A stretch of 64,000 nt of DNA from Aphrophora alni (lineage: Eukaryota; Arthropoda; Insecta; Hemiptera; Aphrophoridae): contig OY740773.1 of NCBI GenBank assembly GCA_963513935.1, forward strand, positions 95,341,291 through 95,405,290, in the 5' to 3' direction. This document shows, one piece after another, positions 36,403 through 48,330 of this stretch (its first letter is position 1; each line of letters starts with the position of its first letter). The notes below the pieces were generated by a model. That model did not search any database and was not told the DNA's origin. It saw only the letters and a program-made list of their open reading frames with translations. The translations under genes were made by a program, and so were the position numbers.

Positions 36403-36935
36403 AGTGTAGTTATTGTTTGAGATTTTATAGTGTAATTTTGTTTTCAAATTGCATCATTTTCTAAATCCTCAAATTATCTGTAGTATTCACGGTGCCACAA
36501 TAGAACATTAGTTAAAAAACTTACGGTATAGACGTACTGAAGTGGAAATATTAAAAACAAAAAAAAAAAACAAAAAAACAAAACAAATTATTGAAGAAGA
36601 TGCATTCAAGCAATATGTTGTAAATTTAATTACTTTTTGTTATATTTAGTCTAGCTTGTATAGACTAAGTGATTCAAGCTTGATAATGCCACCGCTGATT
36701 GGCGAAACAGCTGTCGCAAGAGCAAAACAACAACAAATGCCTGCTATAGACTAACTATAACAAAAGGTAATTAAAATTAAATACGAGCATAAAATAAAAT
36801 ATATACCTCGTACTATAAAATTTTGTAAACAAATTTAGTGAAATAATAAACCTAATGGCAAGAAATATTCAGTCAAAGAATATATCTTTATTGAACTCGT
36901 ATTAAAAATAATAAATTCCATTAAATAAATACAGA
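36403..36935 (+). repeat. Direct repeat D, copy 2 (split by a MITE)
   Basis: This is the partner of 36035-36355, with an added A-rich run at 36550-36590 and the 145-bp MITE at 36628-36772. Removing these restores alignment with copy 1, so both were gained after the duplication. Confidence 0.72.
36628..36772. mobile_element. 145-bp MITE inserted in repeat D
   Basis: The left end 'aattactttttgttatattt' and the complement of the right end 'aattaccttttgttatagtt' match over about 26 bases, continuing through 'agtcta'. The interior includes 'gattggcgaaacagctgtcg'. Comparison with the empty site in copy 1 (36035-36355) supports insertion. The exact target duplication is unclear because the site is A/T-only. 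Confidence 0.78.
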
Positions 36936-36954
36936 GTATTAAATTTCATTAAAG

Positions 36955-37098
36955 TCAGTCATCATCGCCTTATGAAAAAAAAAAAGATGAAAGTAACATA
37001 AAATAAAGACCATTACCCTTCGGGAACTCTAATATCTTTTGATGGTTGGAAAATAACCAGAATTGGTCAAAAGTGATCTGATAGGAAAAGTAATATTG
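36955..37098 (-). repeat. Repeat A on the minus strand, 3' half
   Basis: Complement matches: 'gtcatcatcgccttatgaaa', 'acataaaataaagaccatta', 'cccttcgggaactctaatat' and 'tggtcaaaagtgatctgata'. Confidence 0.7.
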
Positions 37099-37594
37099 AA
37101 TTTACAATTAAGCTTTTCTGTTTTAAAAATTTATTATTTATATTTGTCTGTTACATGTAGTTCAGATACATTAAAGTGTTTCAAATACATATATATCGTA
37201 TTAGAGAATTAGATATCTAAGTTAATTTTTGTCCATGTACGATTTTCATGACAACATTGTCATTCTGAATGTAGTTATGATCTTCCAATCGTATCATAAT
37301 TAAAACATATTATGGTTGTGTGTTAAAGAGTATTTAATTTACTATGTGTATATACTTTAAGCCCTACACCTCTTCTGTTTTAGCAGTTCCTCAATTTTAT
37401 ACAAGTACAAGTTCTAATATAAAACTCACTAAATCCTAATTGATTATGAATGAGTTACCTTTTGATTACCTAATTACTGTTTCGTTTGTTAATGTCTTGT
37501 GTTGATAAACTTTGAAGCATATTTTAGGTTAAAGGTATTAGAATAAAGCCATAAGTGTATTAGTTTTTTGAACAATGTTAATAAACACTTCATT
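37099..37594. other. Noncoding stretch
   Basis: No gene or element was recognised. Confidence 0.4.
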
Positions 37595-37802
37595 TTTATG
37601 AGGGGCCAACTATGTAGCAAGTGCAGAAGAGGCAATCCCGACAGATCTACATCTTTTTCATGTAGTCTTGAGTTAGATACCTCTCTTTCATCTTTCCTAT
37701 CAGCTCATTTTGATCATTTTTTTAATTATCCTGAAGCTATTAGAGACTATTTTATGTTCTTTTCTTCATTTTTTTATAGGGCGATGAAAACCGATGAAAA
37801 CC
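37595..37802 (+). repeat. Repeat A copy with internal deletion
   Basis: 'atgaggggccaact', 'aggcaatcccgacagatct', 'catgtagtcttgagttagat', 'catctttcctatcagctcat', 'gaagctattagag' and 'gggcgatgaaaaccga' are present. Confidence 0.75.
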
Positions 37803-37955
37803 ACTGACTGATCACGAAATAGTTGGATTCAAGAAGCCTAGAGCTATGAATTTTTTTTAATGGTTTGGGGTAGGTCTGTAGACCCGTACTAAGAATGGGT
37901 TTTTAAAATGTTCCACTTCAAGGGTGTTTTTTACCCCTAAAACAAGTATCACATC
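37803..37955 (+). repeat. Direct repeat E, copy 1
   Basis: 'cactgactgatcacgaa', 'aagaagcctagagctatgaa', 'ggtttggggtaggtctgtag' and 'tactaagaatgggttt' align with 40214-40366. 'ctgactgatcac...' followed by 'ctatgaa' wording is common in dispersed arthropod repeats. Noncoding. Confidence 0.7.
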
Positions 37956-38812
37956 TTTGTTATTTATATGTTTCAGTTTATATGCTTATAGTAGTTTTCA
38001 GTCGTCATTAGTCTCAACTTGCTGTATGCGTCGTGTTGGTGTTTCATTGTTTTTATCTTGTTTTTTTCGTGTTTTGTTAAGTGGATGTGTATGTTAACAA
38101 ATTTAAACCCACCAACAACCTTTATTTGAAGGGAAACATTTAACAATTGTATTTGAAATTAAAATATTTAAAAAAATTATGGATGTGATGATGGACGTAT
38201 AAACTTGAATAACTCTAAATAGGGAAAAATCAAAAACAAAAAACCTTTGGGTATCAATATAGATAGTACATTTCCACTTATCTATACTCTCCAAAAAATA
38301 ATAATATTAAGTCGAATAATTTTATAAGGAAATAAAACATATTGTAATCACAACTAACTTTAACTCACAATGTTGTTTTTGCAAGATAAAAGATTAGTAT
38401 TCACACTATCCGAACACAGTACAGTACATTTATTTAAATAATAGTTACATTCACTTCACAAAATTGTACGCGTGGGTTGAGCCATAAATATATTAAATAG
38501 TAAATAAAATTACATTATCACTCTGTACTGTACGGTACTTTGTCAAATATTGTTAAAGGTATTAATAACGGGTATTCCTTTTAGATATACACCAATTTTT
38601 AGTTACAGTATTGTTAGCAAATGTTAAGCTTTATAAAATAATTTATACAAAATTCTATAGTATTTATTTTCTTTGACTAACTATACTTTGTAAAGAAAAT
38701 TGTATTTCACCAGAAACAAAAATATGTCATTGTACATATTACAAAATTAACATGAAGTACGTTGTTTATAATAAATAATAGGAATATTTTATTTTATTAG
38801 AAGTTAACTAAA
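37956..38812. other. Noncoding stretch
   Basis: No gene or element was recognised. Confidence 0.4.
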
Positions 38813-39060
38813 ACTGTTATTTCGTGGAAATCAAATCTTGCAAAACATGACAAAAGTATATTTAAAATAAAGCGACTATAGAAAATATTCCTTAAGAATA
38901 AAATAGAAATAAAACCGTCTGTATAGAAGGGATAAAGCAATGCTTTGTCCTTTGAAGGAAAAGATGAAATAGTGATTACTGTAACAGTGTTCACGACTAA
39001 TGTATATTTGTCTTCGCCTACTAGAGGGAGAATTATACTTCGTCACTTCTTAACTTTATC
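38813..39060 (+). repeat. Direct repeat C, copy 2
   Basis: This is the partner of 33739-34010, same orientation, shorter by a deletion around 38940-38965. Confidence 0.7.
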
Positions 39061-40213
39061 CTCTACAGTTCTATAGTACTTACTACGTAACTATTTGAAT
39101 TTTGTAATATTTAAACCAATTCACGCTAGACATGTTAAAAAATTTAACGAGTGTTGTTACCATGTCAGTTTTTTTCTTTTTTTTTTATACAGAAGTACGT
39201 CGTCTTATCACTAAATCCTCGCGCATTTATTATAGTAAGGGTGTTTTATTCCGCCAGCTTCGCTATTGTGAAATTGATTATGAAAATTACCGAGTGGTTT
39301 TTTGCAATATATAACGAGGAGAAAAATATCCATATAATTTGTTATGGAGGAGATGTCAGTTTATTAGAACGTTCACTAAAATCAAATACATTTTTATCAG
39401 CCAAGTTAAATAGTTTCGCATATTACTCGTCAAACCAATCACAAGTTTGTATTCAACCATCTGTACATGTTTCTGGTTAGTGTTGTACAATGATTAGATG
39501 ATTAGTCGACAGGCCTTTGTTCAAATATGTAGTCAGTTTGGCGCATACATATTTGATGTAAACAGTCCGCTAAGCATATTATTCATCAACACAACGCACA
39601 TATTTGTCGTTAAGCTTATGTCATTATTTGTTGACAGCACACAACTGAAATTTGCAGTCAATCTTTTACCGATATAGCGTACTATATTATTTTTTTCAAA
39701 ATTATATGTTAGTCAACAGCCTGTGCACATATTTCTTAACAGCCCGAAGCATATAATAAGTATTTGGTTCACTGCAAATTTTTAAACTCATTTATATGTA
39801 AATATTTCTAATCATGCAGTCTAGGAAGACACTCAGTTCATGTTTGCAGACAAAATGTTTGATGCTTGCAATAATTCGATATAATTATCTATAGTAATTT
39901 CACTCATACAAAAAACTACATCAGCGTAAATGTTAGTATATTTGAAATAAATTTATTATTTCTGTTATCTATAAGAAATATATACATAGCCCGTCACAAT
40001 TAAAATGAATGATTTTCTCTGAAAATATAGGCAACATTATGTATTTAAATTACTAAAATTAACCAAATATCGAAAATGTTATATTTTTCAAAAATATTAC
40101 ATAATAAATAAACATTAATATTTTTTATGCCTTTACTATTAACGTAAAAGCATATTTTAAAATTACACTTTATTATTATTATTTTCATCCATATAATATA
40201 AAAACGTCAAAAC
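39061..40213. other. Noncoding stretch with loose repeats
   Basis: Around 39500-39790 there are recurring 'cacatatttgtcg/gttaacagc' style phrases suggesting a decayed tandem array. The 109-codon frame at 39151-39480 has no domain and is not called. Confidence 0.35.
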
Positions 40214-40366
40214 ACACTGACTGATCACGAATTCTCTGGATCCAAGAAACCTACAGTTATGATTTTTTTTAACATGGTTTGGGTTAGGTCTGTAGACGCG
40301 AACTAAGAAAGGGTTTTGAAAATACAGATACAGAGGCTTTTCACCTTTATCCAACAAGGAAAATAA
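40214..40366 (+). repeat. Direct repeat E, copy 2
   Basis: This is the partner of 37803-37955: 'cactgactgatcacgaattc', 'aagaaacctacagttatgat', 'ggtttgggttaggtctgtag' and 'aactaagaaagggttt'. Confidence 0.7.
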
Positions 40367-40679
40367 TTAGAATAATTCCTTTCTCCTCAATAACAAGAAA
40401 ATTATTAATAAAGACAATAATTATTATAATTAATATTTAGATTATTCACTTCAATACGCTTGATTAATTTTATGGTTATAATCAGAGGGTTCTACTACTG
40501 CTATGTAAAAGTACTTTTAACGACGATCGTTGTAAAATATGCCTACACAACAAGAGATACGTATACGTTAAATGCATTTTTTTTTTATTTCATTGGTTGG
40601 TATTTTTGTGGTTTTCTAACAGCTTTCATTAAGCAATTAATGTTATTTATGCTATGCGTATTGCAGAATACAGCAACTA

Positions 40680-40905
40680 TCTAACAATACCCCCGAAGGT
40701 CCTACATAGGGCTAGACTTTTTGTATGTCATTTTGGGTTAAATCTCTCTCTTTCATCTTTCCTATCATGACCAACTCCTACTCTCTTTCGACTCTGATAC
40801 CTTTATATTATTCGAGGGATAGCGGTATTTATTTTTCATTTTTATCATTAGGCGATGATGACAGAAAGTTTGTCGCCTTTGAACGACAAGAAAATATGTA
40901 TACAA
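40680..40905 (+). repeat. Repeat A copy
   Basis: 'cccccgaaggtcctacat', 'tgggttaaatctctctcttt', 'catctttcctatcatgacca', 'ttcgagggatagcggt' and 'aggcgatgatgacagaaag' match. The 5' end and a block in the middle are missing. Confidence 0.75.
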
Positions 40906-41611
40906 CAATATAATAATATTTAATGTTGAATTCTCTCTTGTTTAATAAAACGGACTAAATCTTACTTCAATACACTAGAACTAATATTATACATTATTAT
41001 CCTTAGTTACAAGAGAAGCTGCCAAAAAACTTCTCTAAATATCTAATTATAATTCAATTCAAATACATTTTTGAAAAATAGGAAAAGTATAAAAGTCCAT
41101 CATAAAACCAACTTTACCCACATTCAACGTATAATTCTCAATGATAAATCACTTGACAATTTATTTTCAGATTATAGGCTTCCTGTTGTTTATCTTTATA
41201 AAGCTGGGCATAATTATAAACAATGAACCTGGAGGTAGATAACAGATAAAGCTCTTATGGACTTTGCCTAATAAATCAGGATAACCTTCGCGGCGTTAAT
41301 ATTACAAATAATCGTAAATCTCCTCTACGCATTATTATTTTACTAAATATATTTAATATTTTAAAATAAAATTCTTCTTTTAAGGGATAATAGTTAAAAA
41401 CAATTTTCTGACATCTTCTCCTAAAATAGTTACTACTTGGATGGAGAACGAGAGACTCATTAATTTCTTTAAGAAAGAAACTTCAGGTGAGTCCCGAAAG
41501 GTTTAAGATGGTGGTGTTAGGAATAAGCAGAAAGTAATAATTGTTGAAAACATACATAGCGTTTTATGAAGCTGATGTTAATAAGCAGCTAATGTATGTT
41601 TAGATTATAAC
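40906..41611. other. Noncoding stretch
   Basis: No gene or element was recognised. Confidence 0.4.
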
Positions 41612-42330
41612 AAAAGTGTTTCCATTATATAATTATAAATTTCTAGTTATATTACGTTTTTAATTCGTAGTTTTATTTCAAATTATTTATCTTAATGGTA
41701 AACTGTTTTGCGAATAAATTTGGAGTACAGACAAGTCAATATAAGTACTTTACAATTTTAATACTAAGACCAGATTCAAGTCTTCATTCTACTGCAGAAA
41801 GTATAAAAGAAGTGCTGTGTTGGAGTGAGGTATTAAATTTCTAAACGACAGCTTCTTTGAGAGTCGAGTTTATTAAGGTTATAGAAAGGAAGAGAATCAA
41901 TTACCACATGAACGTGCCATAAATCTCTTCCTTTTATACACACGTTCATAAATTACATATTATAACATATGAGCTGAGTATTATTTGTGTGGTTGAACTC
42001 ATATTATTTGTTATAAGTTTTAAAATTTTTATTTTCATTATTTTAAATATTAAAATTATACAACACAATTTGAAATATTTCTTTGTGAGTATATTTATAT
42101 ATATATACTTACCAACTCTAGGTAAAGAAAATTTTTAAATTATTTGCCACTTTATTTTCGTCGAATAAATCTTTGATGAATTGTCGTTGTTTACTATCTT
42201 ACTTTACAATATGCAATTATCAAGTTCATTAAAAGACATACATATATAATGACAACATAAGGTCACCAATGTAACGACAATTATTCATCTTGAAAATGAG
42301 ATACTAATTTTATGAAATGTAACTGTTAAA
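41612..42330 (+). repeat. Direct repeat F, copy 1
   Basis: It aligns with 42449-43140, about 0.83 kb downstream. Most of the unit is diverged, but one core (about 41830-41885) is strongly kept: 'tattaaatttctaaacgaca' and 'gagtcgagtttattaaggtt'. That core folds as a short stem-loop. Confidence 0.7.
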
Positions 42331-42448
42331 CTACGGTATTTATATAACTTTATGTAAAATGTAACTATTGTTTGAGACTTCCAAAATGTTTTATAAACTT
42401 TAAGTAAATCAGAAAATCTACGTTTAAATTATTACACAAATTGTTTCT

Positions 42449-43140
42449 TCTTCAAAATTTCTAGTTATATTATATTTTAAGCGTATAGTTTTATTTGAAA
42501 GGATTTATTTCTTATAAATTAAAATATTTTGAGAGAAATAATGAGTTCAGTCAAGTCAATATACATACTTTAAAATTTTAATTTAAAAAACCACATATTT
42601 TCCACTCCTCATTCTACTGTGCTGTTCTAGGGTGATGTATTAAATTTCTAAACGACAGGATCTCCTGGAGTCGAGTTTATTAAGGTTATATTATAAGGGC
42701 AGCAAATCCACTATCACATGAACTTGTTAAAAATCTCTGTCGCTTACATTCAACCACATGAAAAACACAAATATTTATATAAATTGCGAGCGTAGAAGTT
42801 CTGGTAGTATGATTGACCATACTTCATAAATATAATAAGTACATAATATACTTCAATGTATATTATATATTATACTTTTTTCATGTCAAGTTTTTACCTT
42901 ACTTCGTTAAATAAAATTGGATTATTACAATTTGAATATATTTTTATTTAGCAACTTCTAGAATCAAATCATTCGTCACTTGGTTTCTGTTAAAGAAATC
43001 TGGGATGTTTATTACTTTATTTTATAATTTGCCATTACCAATTTCTTCTTATGAAAAGTTATGACAACTAAACTTTGCCAGGGTAACTGCATTTATTTAT
43101 CTAATAATTCTATTTTTCTTCACGAGATTATAAAAACTGA
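42449..43140 (+). repeat. Direct repeat F, copy 2
   Basis: This is the partner of 41612-42330. The conserved core is at about 42637-42691 with a different loop sequence but the same stem. Confidence 0.7.
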
Positions 43141-43301
43141 AACTATTAAAAACTGAAAATAAGTAGAACGTAACTATGGTTGAACGTATGGTAGAACGTA
43201 ACTTACGAAACATTTATTAATTTAAAGCAGGTAAATAGATAGATAATTACTTTATTTGTATTGGGGTGAGTTTAGGACAATCCAGTCCGTACTTCCAACT
43301 A

Positions 43302-43671
43302 TTTTATTATTAAGACTGGGGAGAGTGTTTTAAAAACCTCTTGCACTGCGACCTAGTTAGACCTTTTGTGCCCCCCTCTTGTTGGACTCAGGAGAGATCT
43401 ATGTCTTTGACAAAATTGATCACACCCCTGGTCGGGAGGTTTAGTAATTCTTCTTCCGAAATGAAGATAAATTCTAGAAATTTATGTCTTTTTTGGCATA
43501 AGGCCGGGCACTCCATGATTATGTGTTCCATGCGTTCCACCTCTTCACCACAGTACCTGCAAGTACCATCGTCCACCAGGCCCATCTTACTTAAGTGATA
43601 CCTGCAATGGATATGTCCGGTTAGTATACCACAGAGGAGTTTTAGCTCTCTTCTGCTTAGGTTTAGCACTC
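43302..43671 (-). mobile_element. 5'-truncated LINE insertion with 11-bp target duplication
   Basis: The 11-mer 'acttccaacta' occurs exactly on both sides (43291-43301 and 43672-43682), bracketing a 370-bp minus-strand insert. The insert codes for the C-terminal end of a LINE polyprotein and ends in an A/T tail with 'ttaataataaaa' (minus strand), like the TAA-type tails of I-clade elements. Truncation at the 5' end and variable-length duplications are the normal result of target-primed reverse transcription. Confidence 0.85.
43388..43669 (-). pseudogene. LINE ORF2 C-terminal fragment
   Basis: The minus-strand frame reads SRRELKLLCGILTGHIHCRY, then HLSKMGLVDDGT and CRYCGEEVERMEHIIMECPA. The spacing C-x2-C-x8-H-x4-C is the zinc-knuckle-like motif found near the end of many Jockey/I/R1-type LINE proteins, after the reverse transcriptase and any RNase H domain. 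Only this tail exists; there is no upstream RT. The frame then ends at 43388 with LPTRGVINFVKDIDLS. It is a dead fragment but little decayed: no stop or frame change was seen in 94 codons, so the insertion may be fairly recent. Confidence 0.85.
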
Positions 43672-43682
43672 ACTTCCAACTA

Positions 43683-44569
43683 ACCCCAAATTTACTAAGA
43701 CCAAAGTAGATGTTTTAATACACAATATTTTGTCCAAAGTTTGAGTTATTTCTAGTTATTTTAATATTTTAAAAATATATTTTCATTTCAAGAAGGTTAA
43801 GGCGTATTAAGAAGAAAGTTAACTTCATTTATAAGTTAAAGGTTTACTTCAAATAAATTAGGAAAGGAAGTTGCAAGGACTAAATCCATTAACTCCAACG
43901 TTGACATCGCATTACTGTGCAAGTTGTAATTAGATAGAAACGCATGACGAACGTATCTACCCAAATGAGAAGGATACACTTAATATAGTTTATCAGATTT
44001 CAAGTTCTCAACTTAATGATTAGTATCTAAGATATTGATTCTTATAAACCGTTAGAATTAGGTTTCTATCAACAACGACGTTTTTTAATACGACTACATA
44101 GTTTAATTCAAAATCTTTTAAATTTTGTTGAGGTCTGTTTACTAGATAAATAAGATAAATATATAATCATTTGAAGTCTGATGTATGCAAGTGTTTTAAT
44201 ATTTCAGCACTACACATCATTGGCCAAGATCCAACATGTTTGCGGTTTTAATTCATAATTCACGATCTCTCTGGGCTTGACTTATAATGAGTACGGGCTT
44301 GGCAATTAGGTTAGGTTAATTTGGAAAAAATGATTCTATATACAAATATACAATATAAAAAAGCACCCTAATTAATTAACCTCTAATGTAATTAGAAATT
44401 TATATTTATGGAGAAACTTTCAAAAATAAAAAAAATTGGGGGTGACATAATAAAAATGAAGTATCTAAATAGTCAAATTTAGGAAAAAAGTTGTGGGCCA
44501 GGAATTCGTGGTGATGTAACTTCTAAAAGTGTAAAACGTTTACGGATCTACTTTTACAGGCCAAGTATA
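43683..44569. other. Noncoding stretch with a repeat A 5' scrap
   Basis: Only 'ataatgagtacgggcttggc' at about 44287-44308 is recognised as repeat A. It breaks into 'aattaggttaggttaatt'. Confidence 0.5.
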
Positions 44570-44850
44570 AGGACCCCAGTGTCCTATCCTCTGCCTGGTT
44601 GTTCGAGTGCCGAACATGAGGGGGGGTGGAGGAAACACCAGACAGAGAGGGGGACCTTGAATTTACACTTTTTTCATGTAATCTTAAAATAGATCCCTCT
44701 CTTTCATCTTTTCTATCAGGTCTCTCATAACTAAGTCTGGTTCTCTTACCACCAAGGCTGAGAAGTTGATGTCTTTATTTTGTGTTGTTTTTTTTCTTTG
44801 ATACTTGATTTATAAGTTGATGATATTACTATAGGTTTTTATTTTAATTT
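44570..44850 (+). repeat. Repeat A copy
   Basis: 'ttttttcatgtaatctta', 'tagatccctctctttcatct', 'tttctatcaggtctctcata' and 'gatgtctttattttgtgtt' match. The 5' third is replaced by unrelated G-rich sequence ('catgagggggggtgg'). Confidence 0.7.
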
Positions 44851-46949
44851 TAAACAAAAACAAGAAATATACAACACCCACGAGGATACACAATAAACAA
44901 ATTTTCCTCTCAGTCCAATTCTTACAAATATATCATAAATATTATGAAAAATTGCAATTGGGGAAATCACACGAGTGAGATAGAAAAGTAACAAACTATA
45001 TTCTCAAAAACTTTGTCACTGATTATTATGAATATTTATACATTATTAAATTAATTAATTTATAACAAAAAATAAATAAATTTCAAATACACTAAACCTA
45101 TAGAAAGCTAGAAACCAATCGTCCGTTTCTTAAATGGTTAATATACCATTCATTACCAACGACGATTATGTACAAATGATTGATTAAAGCAACGATAAAA
45201 TCAATTTAAACGTTTATGAACAACAATATTCAAGAAAGACTCTCAATAAAATTATAATATGTTATTCATGTTCGTTCTCTTTTATATGTGGCAACTATCG
45301 CAAGGAATTTCTCACAAGGAAATCAAATCAATATCAAAAGAATTATGGGATTTTTGAAGAATATTTAGTTTTTAAAATCTACGGATAAGGTTTCAATATT
45401 TATAATCTAATAACTTCTCAAGGTAGGTAATCAGTTATGTAATATAATATTGATATCGACCTAGTGCAATAGTAATGATGTCCCCACCTTTCAACTTTGA
45501 GTTGTCCAACTACTACCGCATATATCATTTAATCAAGATTTGATTTTTGTTTGTGTTATGTTTTTTAGAAATAAATTCTTTTATGTTATTAGAGGCCATG
45601 ATAACTTACATGGGTTTATAAAATGTTTAACAAATTCTGTAAAACGTTTACAGAAGGTAACGTAAACAAAGTGTTTATAACCTAAGATTAAAACGAGAAA
45701 CAAAATAACAGTATCATCAATAATGTACAAAAGGGACTACTGAATTCACCGATCTATCAACAGTTTGGAGTAAATTGTCAGGGGAATGAACGTTGTCCCT
45801 TCCTTGGATGTTGAAAGATCCATTTTATAGCATCAAGGTGGAAAGATCCATTTTATAGCATCAAGGTGAAATTCACCTAATAATAAAAGTACAATTTTAT
45901 AAAGAGAGCAATATCTCCATTAAGGAGTGAAGAGAACGGGCAAATAGAGTTATTTCAAGTACGACAGTATTTGGTGAACTATGACAGAATATTAGCTCTT
46001 ATGTGGAGCATACGATTCAAGTGCGATTTCTAATTTAACCTTTTATTTGAAGACAGTGAATTGGGACGCTAATGTTACAGTTTACTTGACATTATTTATG
46101 TATATAAAATAATAAACGTAGTTTCGAAAGTATTTATTAAATGTGTTTTATCAAGTAAAATGCTTAGAACTTATGAAACTTAAAAGGGCGAACATATCTA
46201 AGTAATCAAGGACTATATATTGCAAACTAAAACTAAGCCTTTTAAATTAAAAATGGAGCCCAGGACTAAATTGAGCACTAAACAGTCAAAAAACAAAGAC
46301 TATATAAATGTGGTTCGGAAACCCACAAGTTAATAGAATTAAACACTAACACACAAAATACTTAACCACAGTTAAACCGAGATCATGAACTCATCAGTTG
46401 AACAAATATGAGTTAAGTACTAATAGCGTAATTACCTAACAGTTTTATCCGGTGAACAATTTTGCCCCCCCCCCCCCTTTTGTGAGTGTAGTGCGTGACC
46501 TTCTTATAGTCACACTTTGCGGCGAATTAACTGGGAAAATGTTATTCTTACTTAAACAAAATTATGTTTTATATTTAATTTTCAATGCAGGTTTCGTTAA
46601 TGGAGACAATTACTGCTTTAGTTCTATTCTGGTTCGGCTGATGGAATTGGTAGTTTGCTTTAGTTTATGAGGATTCAGTTATTTTTCCTTACATTTTTTT
46701 TTCTCTGTGTTTCTGTCTTTGTTCTCTTTAATTAAGTGATCTTTTAGACTAAATAGATTTATGTATTAGGCTTAATCGCGTGTTTTTTTTTTTTTTTTTT
46801 TTGTCTTCACCCTTTCTCAATTCATATGTTTCCCCCCCCTCGCCAATCGACCTGTTGATAAATAATGTCTACGTGAACTATATTCATATTATAAAATTTC
46901 CATTTACAAATAAATTACACGCCAGCATAACTCCATGTCTAACGTTCCA
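44851..46949. other. Noncoding stretch
   Basis: No gene was recognised. It holds the 28-bp duplication at 45813-45868, a C run near 46465-46477 and a T run near 46783-46802. Confidence 0.4.
45813..45868 (+). repeat. 28-bp exact tandem duplication
   Basis: The unit begins 'gaaagatccattttatagca' and ends 'tcaaggtg'. Units at 45813-45840 and 45841-45868 are identical, indicating a recent slippage or replication event. Confidence 0.9.
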
Positions 46950-47210
46950 CAGGATATCACATATAGTGGGTACGGGCGTGGCAATCCCGACGATCCTATC
47001 TTATTTTACACCTTTCTGAATATTTTCGAGCTAGATCCCTCTTTTTATCGTATCTCCCTTGACCAACTGTTGTACTCTCACGAAACAGACACATTTAGGG
47101 TATTCCAGAGATAGGGATTGTTTTAAAGATCATTCTTATTTATTATTATTATTATTGTTTTTACAAAGTGATATTGGCCGAGAGGGTTTCGCTATAAAAA
47201 CAAATAAACA
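46950..47210 (+). repeat. Repeat A copy
   Basis: 'gtgggtacgggcgtggcaat', 'cccgacgatcctatctt', 'gagctagatccctctttt', 'tcccttgaccaactgttgta' and 'attggccgagagggtttcg' are in order. Confidence 0.75.
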
Positions 47211-48084
47211 AATAAGTATGTTTATCTTCGGTTGGAGTGCAATTTAAATTGCAAAAATTAATACAAAATATTACCCCCCCCCCCCGATGATCATTATTAA
47301 TAAGTTGTAAAAATGTTAATGGCTAAAAGTTAGGTTAATAAAAAAAAAATATTGTTTTTTTTTTTCAGGGTATAAATGTATAACCAATTGCAAATACAAA
47401 GGATATTATCAACTTTCTGGTTATTCTAAATATTTTGTATGTTTATATGTTACCCTTTTATTAGTATCCGCATGCAATTTGGCCTAACTATATTCCTTAC
47501 ATATTTCCATTACAGTTTATAACCGAGGAACAAAGTCGGTAGACCCATAAACGATAAAAGAACAAACAACATTCATATAGAAACCCATAAATAGAAGAAA
47601 TAAAGAAAATGATGACAGCACTTTTTTTCGTTGCACGTGGTCAATATTCTTATAGAATGGGAAGCCGTACGTCGATCGCGTCTATTATATACTCTATTGT
47701 GTCGCATCTATGTTCATATTAAAACAAGCTAAATGTGATACTTGTAAAATTATTTCAATATTTTATTTTAAATTCAAAGTAACGTTTTAATTATGTACAA
47801 ACTTGTTGATATGGATTAATGGATGTTGTCTTTGAAATGTCAAAAAGAAATGACGCTGGAAATTTTCCCTTAATCGTTAGCAACAAAAACATTTTCAGTT
47901 TTTATTGCCGTTTAAATCTTCTAATCGTTTATCAATTTTGTCGCTAAAAAATAAATATTGTCTTGCACGTTTAAGAAAATCTGTAAAATATCTTCAAAAT
48001 GATGGTTTTCCTGCAACACGTCTAGACAAAAAACTGTTCTTAAAAAAGCAGTTCTTAAGTTATAAGCTAACGAACCTTCAAAGG
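47211..48084. other. Noncoding stretch
   Basis: No gene or element was recognised. A C run lies at 47274-47285. Confidence 0.4.
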
Positions 48085-48330
48085 TTCAATTATAGTAATT
48101 ATAAGCGCGTGACAATCCCGAGGCAAGCTAGCTAGATCTATACCTTTTTCACGCAGTCTTGGTTTAGATCTCTTTCCTATCAATTTTCTCTTGAACAACG
48201 CTTGTTGTCTTACGGTGTTGATGGTATAGAGTATTCGAGGGCTAGGTGTAGTATTTTATGTTGTTTTCTTATTTTTTTAAGGAAATGATAACCATGAGGT
48301 TTTTCGCCTCAAACAATGGGGGGGGGGAGA
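48085..48330 (+). repeat. Repeat A copy
   Basis: 'gcgcgtgacaatcccgagg', 'agctagctagatctatacct', 'cgcagtcttggtttagatct', 'tcgagggctaggtgta' and 'cgcctcaaacaatgg' match. The second half is diverged. Confidence 0.72.

Noticed and set aside
39151..39480. 109-codon frame
   Set aside because: No recognisable domain; it begins in a T-rich tract and has no neighbouring splice or promoter evidence.
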